A DNA stretch of 64,000 bases from Eudromia elegans (GCA_003342815.1 PTEX01000048.1:3908568-3972567), one strand, 5' to 3'; positions 34,551 to 48,140 are shown, numbered from the stretch's first letter. A program made the numbers and translations. Notes: generated by a model from the letters alone, not told the origin.

Positions 34551-36313
34551 TAAAGGCTCGTGAACAGGAGTGCGAGTGAAAACCTTGCACTCACAATGTG
34601 AAAGCAGACACAAAAAATGCCATTTTAAATGGCACACTCAGAAAAGAGATCAAAACATCCCTCGGTTGAATATCTTCTGAGCCCAGGAGGAACCATTCAG
34701 ATCACCTAGACTGACTGCGCAAAGCCAACCACAAAACCTCCCATCGCGGTTCTTGCATTAGGTCCATCAGACTCTGCCACCCATTTCCATAGCACAAGCT
34801 TCCCCCTTGGTACATAGATTTCACCCTCTGATAGCACTTGGCAGCAGCTGAGCTCCCAATGAGCTTTCCCAATTAAGTAGCAGACCTTATCGTATCATTG
34901 GCCTTAAATCAGTTCCCACATAACAAAACCCATTAATAGAATAAGGCAGTTGAAAGCTGTGGAAATCTGTGTGAATCCTAATCTTTCAATCACCTCTAAT
35001 GGACATGGGATGAATAAGGCTCAGAGACTGAAGCTTTGCTGACATTATTTGCTCCCCTATTCTGTGTACAACCCATGTGAGGATTTAGTAGATCTGCTAG
35101 ATTTCCTAACCCTCCATATGTGGTGAAAATGTCTTCTTTTGTCCTCCTAGATGGCTTAGAGAGAAGTTCTCCTGGAGGGCTGAAAGTTTTATTTGGGGAC
35201 ATACATTAGGTTTTATGAAAGTGGCCACCTTGTCATTTGGTATATGTGTTATAATCTTCAATATTGCTAGGTTATTTCCTCAGCACAGTTGATCTGCTTC
35301 ACCTGTAATCATCAGAAGTTACAGCCCTCTGTCCTTAGAAATTCAGGGGCAAAATATGTTTAATTTAACTATTGCAAAGAACAAATTTTAATGGAGCAGA
35401 ATTCATAGCATTTCCTCTGTCTACCACGAGATACAATCATTTCTTGTAAATAGGATTAATAACATTTTTAAGAATGAGCACTGTGATCCTATGGCAATAT
35501 CAATTATTTTGAATTGAATTTACTTCTCAATCACAGGCATCGTACGTAGGAAGAAACTCATTTTTTTAATTTCAAGTCATTTTTTTAGTGTCATTTTTTT
35601 TTTCCTCCTTAGTCAAAACTAAAGCAAATGTTAATATTCTTCACCTCTGGATAGGAAGCAGATGCAAGAGATCTTAGCTATTCTTCCCAAGGCCTGTTAT
35701 GAGTTTGGGCTCAAACGTCAACATGAGTCAACTTTTTACTTTTAGTGACAGGTTGGCTTAGTTTTGTATTTAGTATTGGTTGAAATGCTGTAAATCCCCT
35801 TTGGAGACAAAACAGTGACTCCCTAACAGAAAATTATTCTCAAAGCCTCAGTGAAATTTTCCAAAGTATTTCGTACATTTCCCCCCCATTTCCTTAAAAT
35901 CGCAGCAAGAAGGAATTTTATCATCAAAGTGAGCAGAACTGGCAAGGCATGAATGAACACTAACCAAAGAGGCTCCCAATCATGTCTGTCTTTGATGAGA
36001 TCCATACACAGCACCTATGCGTGCTGCCTGCGGGGAGATCCCAGCTGTCATGATGGTGTTTCATCTGCAAACTTCAATTCCCCTCCGGTCCTTTTAGGAG
36101 AGACTAGAAGCAACCTAGATCCCGTGCAGTTCACTGGGTAACTTTTATGGCATTCTTCGATCTTCTAATACTTGCTAAGTGATTTTTCTTTCTTTCTTGC
36201 TGGCCACATAAGCTGCTGTTGGGTTGCTACAGGACTAGCTTACAAGCAGGAACTTAAAACAGCAGGACGTCTGGGCCCTTGCAACTTGAGCTAGGCAGGC
36301 ACAGCCCTCTTTT

Positions 36314-37033
36314 GTGAAAAAAAAAAAAAAAAAAAGTCAGTTATTACTACTTTGCAAGGAAACACAGGAAACACAAGCACATGGTTTCAAAATTTGTTGG
36401 AGCTGGAGCAAAGAGCAAGTTCAGACCCTGGCTGTGGACTGGGCAGAGCATGGATTTCAACACAGCGTTTGCAGCAGCTGTGAGCGCCGGACAGACAGAG
36501 TTTGTGCTCACGTATCTGTCATCAAAGGAGAGATGCATTTGCAAAGTACTTCTGCTTTGGAAGAGGCAGCATTCGCTAATGGAAAAGATACTTGTGGGAA
36601 AGGGACTAGCCAGAATTGTTTCCCTCAACATCAGCTCTCCTTGGCAGGGGGAAAGGTGCGACTTCTCCTCCAGCGTGTTTTGAGAACCTGCGCTGTGTCT
36701 CTTCCTCCTGAATTACCGGCTCCAGGTACCCGTTCCCCTACTCTTCTCCTGAGTCAGATTTCATTGTTTGTCAAGACCTTGAAGCCAAAGGCAATTTTTT
36801 CTGTATCTATCTCTGGTATCCCATTTCACTTCCCATTCCTGCCCACTGAACACCAAATACTGCCTAGGACTGGTCTTAATCCAAAGGTGAAAATTAATGT
36901 TAGGTTGGGAGCCTCTCTCCTTGGTTCCAAAAGGACCCTGAAAACAGCATTGAAGAAGGTCCTAAGATCAGACTTCAAAGTTGGTCCTTCCTACTCATGT
37001 AAGGGAAGGGAGTTTGTGGGGCTGAGCTGCTGA
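36314..37033 (+). other. 720-bp open frame, longest non-repeat frame; coding status doubtful
   Basis: The frame is open from an A run to a stop at 37031-37033, giving 239 codons if read from its left edge. The left-edge codon is GTG, and the first in-frame ATG is at 36533, which leaves 166 codons. The peptide has no motif, signal sequence or membrane segment that I can recognise and uses no obviously biased codon pattern. Internal donor-like sites (for example 'ccaaag' followed by 'gtgaaa' near 36887) exist without acceptors. At roughly 48% GC, a frame this long is uncommon by chance in 64 kb but not impossible. Confidence 0.2.
36317..36335. repeat. Poly(A) run, 19 bases
   Basis: Uninterrupted A homopolymer at the left edge of the long open frame. 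It supplies that frame's spurious N-terminal lysines. Confidence 0.97.
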
Positions 37034-40021
37034 GGACAACCTCAATAGAGGGTGTTGAGTTATCACTGCTGGGGAAGGAGGTTCTGCTGGGCCAAGTGGC
37101 CTTTCTGAGACTGCAGGGCGCTCCTGGAAAAGAGGCTGAAATCATGTGCTGAAGTGCTCAAAGCTTGAATGAGTCCGAGATCAGACAGGCTTAGGAAAAA
37201 AATCCTCCTCATTGCAAAAACCCTTTAGAATATGACCAGGTTACAGGAAATTTTACTTGTTATTCATTTTTTTTCCAAAACTAAGTTTCCGGGGAATTCT
37301 CCTCTCTTGGAGAGAATTCCTCTTCTTCTTGCAAAGAAGCAGATGTGACATGGGGCTGCAATAGCTTCACAAAGTGTTTCGAGGAATATGAGGTATGGCT
37401 TGACATAGCAACTGGAAGCATCGTACCAATAGCTACAATTTGGCAATAGAACGACAAGAACATTATTTTGAACTCTATTCTCTCATCTAATGAGATCCCA
37501 GTAAACAACAAATTGGTGAGCTCACTGAATTTATTTGCCTTCATTATATGTTTAGAGGTGTGCCTACACAGGGCAGCTTTTTACTTTTTACAGCTTTACT
37601 ACACAGACAGTTTACAGTACACCTATTTTTATGTATATATATTTTTGCATTACCTTCTCATTTGAACTTACTTTCTGCAGTAAGTGTGAAGTTGCCTGTT
37701 TTACTGCAGTCTGGAGCATTGGGAAGAGATTTGCAAATGCCAAATGGCTTTGAGCAGCCAGTTTACTAGCCCATGTGAATGGCCTCACTGCTATTTGTAA
37801 CACTGAAAATATATCCCAAAATCTTAGTTCATTCCTGTCTGATTTAGGGAAGACAATGGAAACATGGAATAAACTGAATAAATAGCATCGGACTGCAGCA
37901 AAGACTCTACTGGGATTAGAAACTTGACATGCTTATCCTATATGAATAAGAATCTGATTTACCATCAAACTAGCTGTGATGAAAATGCAATAAAGCTTTT
38001 GAGAATATTTGGAAGCTTTTCCTTCACTAATATACAGAAAGCAGATACTGATTCCTAAATAATTACTGAGATGAGAGGTATGTTTAAACTGGAAAGCACA
38101 CAGCATCTGACTGCAAATATGATACATGGGAAGAATGACTCACATACAGAAAGGGAGTTATTCAAAGAGGAATTATTTACCCTTGAAAGAAACTGTTTAT
38201 GGGATGGCTTGAATGAAATATTGAAACTAGGGATTATAATACATTTACACTAAGCAGGAGTTTACAGGACAAATGTTTAATGGAAGTGAGACTGCATTAC
38301 ATTGGGGAAGGGAAGCTTTGTAGTTCTGCTAGAACATGGACCTTGAAGTCCAGAAAACAAATCGTGATTCTGTTTGCTAAGACTTTACACTGGGAAGAAT
38401 GCATATGCCTTTGGGGAAAGAAAGGAAAAAAAGATTTCTCACTTTATATATCAATTTCCCACTCTACAAAGTCAAAAATATAATAATTCTCTATTTTCTA
38501 GGGTCATTGTGAGGATCAAACCATTGATTACTGTAAGCACATCCAGAATTCCACAGATGACATCAGCATAAGAATTCAAGGAGTCTTTACTTTAGATAAA
38601 GATTAAGTAAGCAGAAAGGACTTCTGTCTTTAAGTAAAATTTAGATGACTTCATTGATGATGGTAAGGAAGTATTCAACAGCATCTCTCGAGAGTAATGA
38701 ATACCTTAGAGAAACATGGTCCTTTTATTTTTTAATTAGAAATCTCTGCCGTGTCAGTGTTATGAGTCAGTTTGTTTTCATGTACTCCTCATTCATGTAC
38801 CCTTTAACTTTTGGTAGGGTGGTCTGCAACCAAATGCATTGGCTTAATAAAACTCTTTCCAGAGCTTTATCTTTTCTTGTACAGCTTAATCTAATGACCA
38901 GCAAAGTCAGTGGAAAATAACTACAGCGACATAAAAGAGCCATCAAAGAACCAGGAGTACATGCAGCTAGTACCTAAGCTTGAAACAGAGGCAGAAAAAA
39001 AGTGGTGATTAGGGAAAATTTAAAAGTTGATCACTTTCAGGGTCTAGGACGTTACACTAGGAGAGGTTTATTTTGGGGTAGTGGTTCTGAAGGATTTATT
39101 TCTTTGTTTCTTTTGGATTGGTGTTTCAGCAATTTCTGCTCTACCCTGACGGATATAGGGGATTCCGGCAACATGCTGTGAGGACAGCCAGAGAAGAATT
39201 TGGGTTATCCTGTCTTGTGGTATCTGTCCCAAGGACGAGGCTTTTCAATTTGAAACAGCATCTTGCAAAAAAGGTTCTGCAAATGTGGAGAAAAAAAAAT
39301 CACCCTTGTGTTTATTTTTGAGATAAAGTGTCATAGTCTTTCTAGCAAAAACTCTTTCACAAGAAATCTGCTAAGGAAAATATGAAATAGGAATATTAAA
39401 AAGTGGAAATTAGACATTTGCCTTTTTAGATACATAATAAAAAGTCACATGGAATTAGTTTCAAAATAAGCGCTAAGTATAATGTACTAGTACTGCATCC
39501 AAAATGAGAAGAAAGCACGGAAAAGGTCTGCAGAGCAATATGTTTGGCATACGCTCTGTTTCTTGGAGTCACTCTTCATAACTGTTCAGCATAGGATTTT
39601 CTATGACATTCCTTTTTGTTTTCACAGTAATCAGTCACTCAAATATGCAATCAGTCCTCAAGAAAACAGGAATTTCACTTATGTTATGAACTCCAGATCG
39701 CATGGAGAAGGAGACCATCGTAGACCATATTCAGTTCATGTAAGGAATAGGGTTTGATACAAGTATCAAACTAAGGCGCATATATCTAATAATGAAGTCA
39801 CATCTTGTTTAATATTACAAAAATGAATATCGAATGCCTTTTGCATTCTATACTTCTGCCAAGAAAGTCTACAGAAAACCCAGGGTACTACACATAGACA
39901 GACCAGAGCTTTGTCTTGGCTTATGGCCTGCATCTTCTGTCTTTGGTATTTATATTGATTTTGCTGCTCTTGTAAAATAAAATATTCAAACATGCTCCAC
40001 TATAATGCTGTTAAGTCACGT

Positions 40022-40105
40022 TTTTCAGATGGGAAACTGAAAGGTTAAGCAATGTAGACTAGCACACAGAATTATCAAGGAGCTGAAGCTGACCCATTCT
40101 CCTGC
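40022..40105 (+). mobile_element. MIR-like SINE relic (core/3' region)
   Basis: 'cagatgggaaactgaaaggttaag' corresponds to the MIR 'CAGATGAGGAAACTGAGG...AGGTTAAG' stretch. It is followed by 'agcacacagaattatcaagg', matching 'GGTCACACAGC-AGTAAG-GG', and 'gagctgaagctgaccca'. It is highly diverged, as expected for a mobile element inactive for well over 100 million years. The left part is missing. Confidence 0.6.
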
Positions 40106-40259
40106 AACTACATCTTTTTTTAATAGAAAAAATATCCTTAAGTGGAAAGAAATGCAGAAATCCCTACACTTCACACCAAGTTACTATTCAGGATAATGAG
40201 GATTTCAAGGAGTAAAGACCAGCTTTTGCCATCCTTCCATCATACCTCATGTCTTACTG

Positions 40260-40293
40260 CCCAAGAATAAGGAACACCCAAGAATAAGGAACA
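40260..40293. repeat. Tandem duplication, 17 bp x 2
   Basis: Two exact copies of 'cccaagaataaggaaca'. Identity implies a recent event. Confidence 0.95.
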
Positions 40294-40494
40294 AGATTAT
40301 ATGGCTGCAGGAATGTTTGGATAGAAGAAATCTTTGAGTTGACGATACTTACATTTACAATCTAATAGCTCAAAATGTAAAAGATTAAAACATGTCACAC
40401 ATGTCAATTAAAAAAAAAAAGGTACTCTTATGATCTTACTCCGTACACCGAGTGCTCTAGTTACAGCACCATATTCTCTTTCCTAGTCAAAATT

Positions 40495-41470
40495 GTGCAA
40501 GAAAAAAAATGGAAGAAACCTTCAAGGGTCATCTGCTCTTTTGTGGGAAACCAACCTCAGGTCAATGACCTACATTATTTCCAACAGATGCTTGTTCTAC
40601 CTGTTTGTAGACACCTCCTGTGATCAAGATTCCGTAACCTCTCCAGGCAATCCATCTCTGTGCTTAATTATCTTTATGTTTACGATTTTCCCCACAGGCG
40701 ATCCTAAATCTTTCTTGTTGCAATTTAAACATATTACTTCTTGTTCTACCTGTGCTAGACATGAGGAAGGTTTACTCCCTTCCTCTTTGCTTCTAATTTC
40801 ACCTATCTGAAGAGCGTTATTGCATCTCCCTGCAGTCTTGTCTAGACTAATTTCAATTCCTTCAACTTTCCTTGCAGGTCATATTTTCTAGACTCCTGAT
40901 CCTTTTTGTTGAACTTTTGTGGATATTCTGCGATTGGCCTATGTGGCTTTTGAGATGAACACAGTAATGTGATTTAGATTCATCTGAACCAGGTAGAGCA
41001 GAAGGATTACATCACATCGTTTATTAATAATATTCCTTATTGTCTTTGTGGAATAGCATCTTCTTTCTTCCTTTTTTCCCTCCCTTTCACAAAGCCCTTT
41101 CTTTGCTTTGTGATTTGTAATTTAATTCTAATCTGCCCTAAATGTACTTTTGCATTTCACTTCTGGATGCCTGCACAATTCATGATTTGCACTTTTAATA
41201 AGATTTCTTTCTCTTCTGTCACCCATTCCTTCACAAGAATATTGAATAATATCATAGAAGTTTAGTGCATAACCCTACCCATGACATATTACCTGTTTCT
41301 CAACAAGTTTTTCTATCATGCATTATTACCTTGACTTGCTTATAAGAATGCTGTTTAAAACAATATCAAAAGCTTAGTAGAGGCTAGATAAAAAAATCTG
41401 TATCTTATCCAAGGGCCTTTGCCATGCCAGAAAAAGAGTTTAGTTTGGCAAGATTTCTTCTTAAAAAAAA
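40495..41470 (-). mobile_element. Ancient CR1/L3-like LINE, about 1 kb, antisense
   Basis: The plus strand is the reverse complement of the old amniote CR1 3' half over nearly 1 kb. In order there is the 3' part ('gaaaccttcaagggtcatctg', 'aacctctccaggcaa', 'gcaatttaaacatattactt', 'cttgttctacctg'), then 'cttgcaggtcatattttctagac'. The ORF2 part follows: 'ggtagagcagaaggattac', 'attgaataatatcatag', 'acaatatcaaaagcttagtag' and 'agtttggcaagatttcttctt'. Order and spacing agree with the consensus, with internal deletions and many stops. Weak similarity may continue past 41470. It is much older than the copies at 17 and 27 kb. Confidence 0.85.
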
Positions 41471-41874
41471 AGGCCACAATAGCAATTTTTCCTCACTTGC
41501 AATCTTGCAAGCACTTTTAATTTGCACTTACCAACTCTGGACCATAGAGTCTTTTGACTGAAGGATTTTGTTTAGAGATGGGAGATCTAAACAGCCTGAT
41601 TTGGGGAATAATTTCCTGATTTACAAGGTTTCCTCTATTGGCCTACACCCCTCTTCCCTGCTGTGCCCCTCCAGAATCTCTGCCTCAGTGGTGTAAGCAG
41701 GCTACAAATCTCCATATTTGATTAAAGATAATGATATAGAGGTTGTTTAAATACCATCTGCAGCCCTACATTTGCCTTACAAATGTAGGATTAAAAAAAA
41801 AAGAGAGAAGAAACTTTTTTTCCAAGTATTCGCTCCTCTTCAGCTAGACCTCAGTTATGCAGGGCTGGATGTGG

Positions 41875-41980
41875 CAGCTGTGCTACTGTTAGCCCAGCAG
41901 CTGACCTGGATTATGCATCACGTTGGGTGCTGCTAACAAGGGGGCTACTGTCCCAGCTCCCACCCAAGGAAATCCAGCTG
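41875..41980. promoter_or_regulatory. Cluster of three CAGCTG E-boxes
   Basis: Exact CAGCTG at 41875, 41898 and 41975 within 106 bases, in a local stretch to about 42180 that is also rich in AGCTG/GAGCTG words. bHLH binding is an inference. Confidence 0.25.
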
Positions 41981-42901
41981 CGGGTGTTTCTGCACGGGCC
42001 TTTGCAGACAGATCTGCAGTTGCTTAGCTGGACTTGAGCCAGCTCCAATTTGGAAGCAGAGCAGCTTGGTTATAGCACAGAGCTGTGCCTGAACTGTGCC
42101 GTGAGGAGCTGAGCTGTTCCGAGTGAGCTGTAGGCAGCTTTTGGACCCACTCTGCTTCGTCTGCTGCCGAGCTGTAGTCCAGATGATGTGAGTGCAGGTC
42201 TTCGGCTGTTTGCAAAAGGCCATGCAAACCAGTAAGCCTTGTAATGCATATTCAAAGCAGGGCCTACGCCTTCATTTTGGAGGGAAAAATAATCCCTTTA
42301 CTTTCAGTAAAGTTAATAATAAGGACTATTTAAAGCTCATTCCAGATGTTATCCTCTCATGTTTCTCAATGTCCTTTTAGGTGATTAAGGAAGCCTCATT
42401 GTCTCTCTCTCTTTTTTTTTTTTTTCCTAGAAAATTTGAGATTTTCAGTCCTCATGTCTTGTCAGCCATCCTAGAACAGGCAACTGCTGGTTCACAGGAC
42501 AGATTCAGACATTGGAGACCTTCTCTGTGGTACCTAGGAGAATGAGAAGGCAGACAAAGAGAGCTCAGCTAGTTTGCAGGGATGTGGAAATTGAGATATC
42601 CTTGGATTTGGCCTCCATATGCTCCAAATGATAATAAGGTGGTTGTTACCTGCCGTAGGCACAGCACAAGAAGCCTTGCTTAACAAAACAAAACCTAGTA
42701 ACACCACCCAACAGCCATCAGACACTTGTCAGGTACTTTAGGAAGCTGATGGAACTCCAGCTGCGCTAAGCAGGAGAAGAAGCTAAGAGTTCCAGGTGTC
42801 CACTTCTTTCACTACTTGACCAAATTCTCAAGGGGGTCCTGGGGAAATCCGGTAGGGTTGACCTCAGTGAACCTGTGTCTTCCCAAATCAGGGAATTCAG
42901 G

Positions 42902-43162
42902 TCAGCGAACCAGCACAACTGCCTGTCTTACACGTGGCAGAAGGACCCGTGCTTCACAGCTTGCAAATGCTGTGTAATTCATGAGGTTCTGCTGCTTCTG
43001 TGGAGTCATTGCCACTGAAACAGTAGATAATGTGTCCTGTGGCACAGCATCATCACTGAAAGTAATTTTTAGTCTGTATTTTGGATCTTCAGGTAATGTT
43101 TTGCAACTTGGCTTGACTCGAAAGCCCAGAAATAGGCAGGGTGAGTGACTCCTGTCTGCCAT
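42902..43162 (-). other. 86-codon ATG-started open frame, unrecognised
   Basis: On the minus strand an ATG at 43162 opens a frame with ordinary, non-low-complexity composition (for example RLKITFSDDAVPQDT and NLMNYTAFASCEAR). It stops at the left end. The frame has an upstream in-frame stop, no strong acceptor, and only a weak internal donor-like GTAAGA. I know no matching family. A degraded exon or retrocopy is possible; chance is more likely. Confidence 0.15.
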
Positions 43163-46100
43163 AATGGCTAAAGACCTCGGTCTGCCTTAAACTCCTTCTT
43201 ATTAACCCTGAGACACCTCCTGTTTGATTTTCAGAACGTAAAAAACAGGGAAGATTTAGTTTGTGGTGCATTTGCAGAAAAGCTCAGACTATACAAATAA
43301 GCATCTTGCAGCAGCGGCAAGTAGAGGCAGGTTCCAGAAAGGGAAAAAATAGTCTGATGCATGTCATCTTGTGGTTTTGTGTTAGATTAATGAAAAGCCC
43401 ACACAGCATAATTATGTTTACAATAAGCTTACGGGAGTTTTCCCACAAGGTAGAGGAGAGTCATAGAGGGATCAGGTTAAACCAATTATTTAACCTTTAC
43501 AGAGCTAAACTTGCAAGTGTTTCAGTTCAGAGGGAGGGTATAATGTCCTATTTTATTGGTTACTTAGGAAACGATGAATTAAAATAGCAAGCCTCTCCTT
43601 TTCCTCCCCTCTCCTTTACCTCCCCATCATGTTGCAAGAGCATCCACTGGCAGGTACCATCCAGATGACCAGGAAACAAATTGTTGGAAACCTTGATGAG
43701 CTACATATTCCATTTCTAGCACAAGTTTATTCTTACCTATGCTCAGTTCACTATCAATGAGCCTCACAAAAATAATCTAACATGTCTGGTAAGGCTTTAC
43801 ACAGAACATGGCATCCCAAACGAGGAGTTTTGATGACACAGAGAACGAGTAAATCATCTTGTTAGACTGGGAGTTGCTGCATTCCCTAAAATCAAGATTG
43901 GGTTTACTGGAGCTGGTCTTTTGGTCTTGAAACAAGTGGGCAATAGTGGAAAGCACTGAAAAGAAAACAATGTAGTATCATTTATCAGTTGTTTTGCAAT
44001 GTCAGCTCTCCATTGTTCTTACATAAAAAAATTACATACTTCTTGGCTTTCCTAATTCATCAGAGAGACATGCAGTTGTTTTGGCTTCGCCATTAGCATT
44101 TGTTTTGTTTATTTCAATTCCAGTGGGCAAAAATTAAGTAAACCTTATTAATTCAATGGTCTACCTACATTTTCTTCCAAAGGATATGGCTGTGATAGAG
44201 CAGAGCTTGAGATGTGTAAACATGAGACTGTAGGTGCTAAATTCTATGGACACTGTTAGCAGAGCATCTGTCTAAATGATCTTCCAGCTAGGACTGGGCA
44301 AATTCTTTTTTATTGTTGTTTTGCTGACAATTTGAGAATGTGGAAGAAAAAACATAACAGCTCAGAATTCAAGCACTTTGGCAAACTGCAGCTTGGGGGA
44401 ACATCCAGAACACTTTGTATGTTTAATCTGGATTTGGGAGATTTTTTTTTTTTTCTTCTCACAGAATTTTTTTTTTTTTAAAAAAAGGATTTCATAACAT
44501 ATCATTTTTTGTCAAAAGTACTGAGCAAGTTCATTATAGAAAAAAATAACTGTCTGAACCCTTCTCTATTACCAGTTATAAAACCGGAGCCAGCACCATC
44601 AAAAAATGATCAGCTAGCGTAGTAGAAGAAAACAAATCAAAATAATATACCAATGGTCAACATGAAGCACTCAGGCTACTTGGCTCAAAGTGATTCATGC
44701 ATGACTACCCTGCTTTACATTGTCCCTGTTTGGGAACAGCTGGATAGCCCCTACATCCGTCTGCTGATCCAGGAAGGGCTTCCCAATCTGCCGTAGGAGA
44801 GAGTGCCAATGTTCAGCTGTGAGTAGTAAGACCCCACAGGGAGATGTTAACCTTTTCCACTTGTGAATGCCTCCCAGCACTGCTCTCCTCATCTCTCCTT
44901 TGCATGTAGCAGGTCTCATTTATATGGTGATTTGGGTAATCAGCAAGCAGGGTCAGGAAGGTGTGCCTCCAGGATGTGTACGGACTGAACCTTCCAGTCC
45001 TACACCTGCTGACAGTTTGAAAATCTCTTTAGAAAGAACCGCAGTTGGAATAATCAACAAGAAATGAAACCAGCTATGACAGATCCCAACCCACCATTGA
45101 TCTGTCTGACCAAGTCATAGCTCATTCTGCAGACATGAAGCTGTACATCACACCAGCGTTACTCAAACTTCTCATTGGCTTTTGTATGACTTTAACTACT
45201 TAATTCCTTGAACACCCAAAGACCAAAGTCAATGTATTCAGTCACGGGGTTTCCAGTTCAGCAACTAAATTTCTACTTGAGTAGCTAAAAGGTCTGATTT
45301 TCTAGCTGTGCTAGTCAAACGTGGTGATTTGTAAGCTTTTCACACCTTTGAAAAATAGGTCAATTATCTAGATACTGTAATGGAAATGGCTGACTCAACT
45401 TTCATACAGGAGTGGGAATAGATGTAGTAATGACCTCCCTCAGGTTTTTAATTTCACCTATTTCTCCCACCTTTTTAAGCATAGCAATTAGGACCCTGCA
45501 GAAACAGAGAAACAGAGAGACCTCATTAAGGGATTAAATTTTCATATTCACCTATGTTACTGCAAATGAACTGCAACAAAGCTTGGGCAAATGGAAGCTT
45601 CCTGTGATATTTCACCTCTAAGATCATGTCCTTGATCCAAGTGAGAGAATAATATATAAAAAGCTCTAGTTTGAGTGGGATTTATCACAGTGTCTTTTAA
45701 GATTGCCCAACAAATACTATTGTAAGACTGTTTTTCAGTTCTTTGTGATTTTCTCAAAGTTCCATGTTGAGGCTGAAATATTCTGTTTTGGATGCTTGTT
45801 TACAAATGATTTTTTTTTTTCTTTTTGATCAGGAGGAGGAAGGGAAAAACTTAGGCTGAAATGGTTTGCCATTTCCAAGATGAAGACCAAATTAAAGTCT
45901 GGTGTTAAATTCTGGGGATTTCTAATGGGAACTTCACATTTTACAGCCGGCTGGCAGCTATGGATGGGGTGAGTCTTTTTCATTCCCTGTGAGAATCTGA
46001 CGAAAATTGGCAAAGTTTCAGGCTTTTGAAAAACCACAATTCACACAGTTTCAAGATGTGAGGCAACCTCCCCCAAAGCTTCCATCTGCCCAATTATTCT

Positions 46101-47632
46101 GTTACCTCAATGGCAGGAATCTAAGAGGGGATTCAGAGGCTCTAGCCCTACTGATGGCCCAAGGGGGTGCCAACATTATACTTCCTGCAGTCATATATAT
46201 TTTTTAGGTTGATTTCTTTTTTTTTAGGAAAAAGAAAACAAAACATGTTAAAGTGAGAAAGAAGGCAAAGGTTAGGACTACCCATCTTTAAGAAAGCCTG
46301 TGCATCTTCAATTTGGTTTCTTGGTTTCTTCTGCTGTGCAGATTCATGCAGGTTTCAATGATTCAGTGACCTCCTCCAGTGATCCAGGGATCTGCCTCTT
46401 ATAGTGCTTGGTCACAAAGCCACATCTGTGACCATGGAGACTTATTTTCAATACTTCTATCTCAGAGGCTGGAAAGGGTGTGAAAAAATAGAAAAATAAA
46501 ACTTGATCTCTTGTTAAAAGTAGCCAAATTGGACTCTTATTTATACTGATGCCTGTTACGCCCTTCTTGTCACTTAGCCAGACTTTTCCTACAAGTCATT
46601 AATAGCACATTTCTCATTTTCTAGATACTGATAAGATCACAGTTTCTGATTTGCAGAAATGCCAATCATTCCCAACTGCAGCTGAAATCAGCACACAAAA
46701 TCAGATCTCGTGTCTCATTCTGTGCTCCCCAGATTTCCACTTTTGAGCAGAATTACCCCATGCCTTGCTCCACCAGCAGACAGGTGGGGATGGCAACACG
46801 CTCATCTTTATGGTTTTGGGAAGAATGATGAGCAAATCTTTGCAAAGCCCTGAGATGCTTTGGTGGCAAGCCCCACAGGAGACGCACAAGGAAATTAATA
46901 ATTCTGTCTTCAGAATGAGATTTGTACCATAAATAAGGCCTGGGGTCACACTTCAGATAATGAGCAAAATACTGAATTAGGAGAGCACCATCCATTCTGA
47001 GCAAGGTGGTGGAAACTCTACTAGGTATTCATTTAATTAAAGACTTATATAATTCATACACACAAGGGAAATGATTTAAGGTTCATTTCTGAGTTAAGAA
47101 TTGATTTGCAACCTTAATAATGCTCTGTTAAAACAGTCTGTGGGTGGCATGTATGTTTGTTATAGTCTGCCAGGCAGGTAATTCAGGGAAAGAGGGAAGC
47201 TTTGAGCTTTCAGCCCCTGGTCATTTCTTATGGATAATTCACTACCTGCACATCCTTCTTGGAAGCTGTTACATGTATGCTACCAATGGCTTATAAAAAC
47301 AAAACAAAACCAGAAAGATGTAATGCAATATTTATTTAAAATCCCTGTTTTGGGAAATCATTGAATCATGTCTGTCTTGAGGCATTGTGGTTCCTTCTCT
47401 AAATAATTCTTACTGAAGATATTTCACTGTAGAACAAGCAGTCTTAGGGCTGCCCATTCTGCAGCCAGGGAAGAATTGTTTGGAAGGCAACTATCAGCCT
47501 TTCAAAATTAGAAAATCTTTTTTAAACCTTCTTTCTCTATTTTCTTTAAGATTAAAAAACAGACCTCATTTGAGGACATGGGGACATTATTTCAAGGGGT
47601 TTCAAAAGCTTGTCCTGAGAAGAGCGGATGGT

Positions 47633-47655
47633 TTTATTTATTTATTTATTTATTT
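47633..47655. repeat. (TTTA)n microsatellite
   Basis: About six tandem TTTA units. Confidence 0.95.
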
Positions 47656-48000
47656 TTAACTGATTATCTTTTTGTTTTTAATTCTTTTTGCTTGTGACAG
47701 CAGGTACATGGACTCTGTCAGAGCTTTTCCTAAACTCCACTGAATCCTTCAAACTGATCCCGCTTCCAGCTTCAGACATGGGCTGACACTATGGAGACTG
47801 AAAATTAGTGCTGCGTAGTTAAGCTGGCACAGGAAGAGGATTTCCCAGTTGGAAACGGCCAGGTCTCAATGTGAGGAACCTCCTGGGGGCCTGTGACTAT
47901 GATGCTGAGCAGAAGGCTCAGGAATGAACCATAGGGGCCATGTGGGGACAGAGACGAAGAAAGCAGAGGAGGAAGCTGTGACTAAAGTGTTAATGCCCTG

Positions 48001-48140
48001 CACATGCGTGCACATAGTGGCGGGAGAAGTGTCAGACACACACGACCGGGATGTGACTGCTTAAAATGAATGTATTTGGCCAATTGCTAATAATGTGAGG
48101 TGTCTGCCTGCAATTTGCTTTGCACTGAGTCATGTAGGGT
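48001..48140. promoter_or_regulatory. Weak candidate regulatory block
   Basis: It retains CpGs ('atgcgtgc', 'ggcggg', 'cacgaccggg') next to an AT-rich run with 'ccaattgctaataatg', a CCAAT/homeodomain-like mix. There is no open frame and no repeat match. Based on texture alone. Confidence 0.18.

Larger units (their letters stand above)
34551..40018. other. Unique non-coding sequence
   Basis: No recognised gene or interspersed repeat. The notable item is the long open frame at 36314-37033, listed separately. Confidence 0.55.
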
